The translations under genes were made by a program, and so were the position numbers. From DASUFI01 sp036274635 (GTDB taxonomy: Bacteria > Planctomycetota > B15-G4), in contig DASUFI010000062.1 of assembly GCA_036274635.1 (NCBI GenBank), positions 1 to 6,955 on the forward strand: a DNA stretch of 6,955 nt. The letters are read 5' to 3'. Shown here piece after piece: positions 5,985-6,955 of the stretch. Every line of letters begins with the position of its first letter. The first letter of the stretch is position 1. Below the pieces are notes generated by a model, which was not told where the DNA came from, did not search any database, and saw only the letters and a program-made list of their open reading frames with translations.

Positions 5985-6932
5985 ATGAGCGAAGGGAACC
6001 ACGGCCGCCGCGCCCTCGTCACGGGCGGCGCGGGCTTCATCGGACACCACCTCGTCGCGGCCCTGCTCCGCCGCGGCCTCGAGGTCACCGTGCTCGACGA
6101 CCTCTCCATGGGACGCCGCGAGAACGTCCCGCCGCAGGCGCGCTTCGTGCAGGGCGACGTGCGCGACCCCGAGCAGGTCACGGTCGCGCTCAACGGCGTC
6201 GACTGCGTCTTCCACGAGGCGGCCATCGTCTCCATCCGCGCCTCGGTGGAGGGCTTCGTGCGCGACGCCGAGGTCAACCTCGTCGGCACCCTGAACCTGC
6301 TGCAGTGCATGGCCGACAGGGGCGTGAAGAAGGCCGTCTTCGCCAGCAGCATGGCCGTCTACGCCGACAGCGAGGCGCCCGTGGCGCTGGCCGAGGACTC
6401 GCCGCTGCGACCGATCTCGCCCTACGGCGTGGCCAAGCTGGCCTCCGAGCAGTACTGGCTGCTCATGGGCCGGCACTTCGGCCTGGACACCACGGTGCTG
6501 CGCTACTTCAACACCTACGGCCCGGGCCAGACGCCCACGCCCTACGTGGGCGTGATCACCATCTTCATCAACCGCCTGCTGCGCGGCGAGGCGCCCGTGA
6601 TCTACGGAGATGGCGAGCAGCGCCGCGACTTCGTGCACGTCGATGACGTGGTCTCGGCCAACCTCGCCCTGCTCGACGCGGACGTGGCCGGCCGCACCTT
6701 CAACGTGGGCACGGGCCACGCCACCTCGGTCAGCGACATCGCCCGCGAGCTCACCGCGCGCCTCGCGCCCGAGCTCAAGCCCCGGCACGCGGCGCCGGTG
6801 GAGGGCGAGATGCGCAACGCCATCGCCGACGCCAGCGCCTTGCGCAAGGCCACGGGCTGGACGCCGAGCCGGCCGCGCCCGGACTTCGACCACGTCGTCG
6901 AGTACTGGCGGGCACGAGCCGCGGCCAAGTAG
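5985..6932 (+). CDS. NAD-dependent sugar-nucleotide epimerase/dehydratase (extended SDR)
   Basis: This 315-residue protein is a GalE/WbpP/RmlB-like extended short-chain dehydrogenase. The NAD-binding loop is VTGGAGFIGHH (Gly14, Gly17, Gly20), with acidic VLDDLS after the second strand favouring NAD over NADP. FHEAA follows in the middle. The catalytic set is Ser122 (ASSMAVYAD), Tyr147 and Lys151 (SPYGVAK). The substrate side has RYFNTYGPGQ and YGDGEQRRDFVHVDDV, typical of UDP- or dTDP-sugar enzymes. Length and motifs are complete. It follows the nucleotidyltransferase by 10 bases without a clear Shine-Dalgarno and would act on the product of that enzyme. A 4-epimerase is slightly more likely than a 4,6-dehydratase: the residue after the catalytic Ser122 is Met, where dehydratases usually carry Asp-Glu (the SSTDEVYG pattern). 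The reaction remains uncertain. Confidence 0.93.
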   Translation: MSEGNHGRRALVTGGAGFIGHHLVAALLRRGLEVTVLDDLSMGRRENVPPQARFVQGDVRDPEQVTVALNGVDCVFHEAAIVSIRASVEGFVRDAEVNLVGTLNLLQCMADRGVKKAVFASSMAVYADSEAPVALAEDSPLRPISPYGVAKLASEQYWLLMGRHFGLDTTVLRYFNTYGPGQTPTPYVGVITIFINRLLRGEAPVIYGDGEQRRDFVHVDDVVSANLALLDADVAGRTFNVGTGHATSVSDIARELTARLAPELKPRHAAPVEGEMRNAIADASALRKATGWTPSRPRPDFDHVVEYWRARAAAK

Positions 6933-6955
6933 CCGTGGGAGCGCGGAAGCAGGTC

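Noticed and set aside
4988..6352. 454-codon minus-strand frame opposite the nucleotidyltransferase and epimerase
   Set aside because: Composition is a shadow of the sense codons (runs of Ala, Val, Asp, His), and the sense strand carries complete catalytic motifs.
5943..6893. 316-codon minus-strand frame opposite the epimerase
   Set aside because: Same shadow pattern; no motif, and it covers a well-supported gene.
6933..6955. The final 23 bases after the epimerase
   Set aside because: Too short to show a gene or a terminator.

Overview
This 6,955-base window is chromosomal bacterial DNA of very high GC content, with genes packed almost end to end. Strong third-position GC bias opens many long false reading frames on the opposite strand. 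I read six protein genes: one truncated gene on the minus strand at the left edge, and five complete genes on the plus strand. I see no rRNA, tRNA, CRISPR array, insertion sequence or prophage gene. The organism cannot be fixed from this window. The YidC has the large periplasmic domain of Gram-negative-type (diderm) bacteria. The HEAT-type lipoprotein with a 'RAWWDEH' stretch, the Trm112-like protein beside yidC and the weak Shine-Dalgarno sites suggest, at low confidence, an uncultured planctomycete-like or deltaproteobacterial/myxobacterial-like lineage.

Layout. Bases 1-896 (minus) hold the first 298 codons of a secreted lipoprotein with HEAT-like helical repeats; its end lies outside the window. 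Bases 897-969 are a short divergent intergenic region with a perfect TTGACA box, a 10-base palindrome and a Shine-Dalgarno sequence. A small Trm112-like protein (970-1242) and the membrane insertase YidC (1260-3092) follow, 17 bases apart, probably as one transcript. After a 62-base gap with a weak hairpin comes a compact four-gene cassette: a membrane-anchored SGNH hydrolase (3155-4261), a family 2 glycosyltransferase (4272-5018), a sugar-phosphate nucleotidyltransferase (5015-5974) and an NAD-dependent sugar-nucleotide epimerase/dehydratase (5985-6932). Spacings in the cassette are +10, -4 and +10 bases, so it is very likely one operon.

How the genes fit together (inference). The nucleotidyltransferase would activate a sugar-1-phosphate to an NDP-sugar, the epimerase would remodel it, and the glycosyltransferase would move it to an acceptor, perhaps a polyprenyl phosphate. 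The SGNH protein, anchored with its catalytic domain probably outside the cytoplasm, could add or remove ester groups on the product. This looks like part of a surface glycan pathway beside a protein-insertion gene. I do not see strong evidence for an undescribed system. The best leads are the cysteine-poor Trm112-like protein coupled to yidC and the unassigned glycan cassette.
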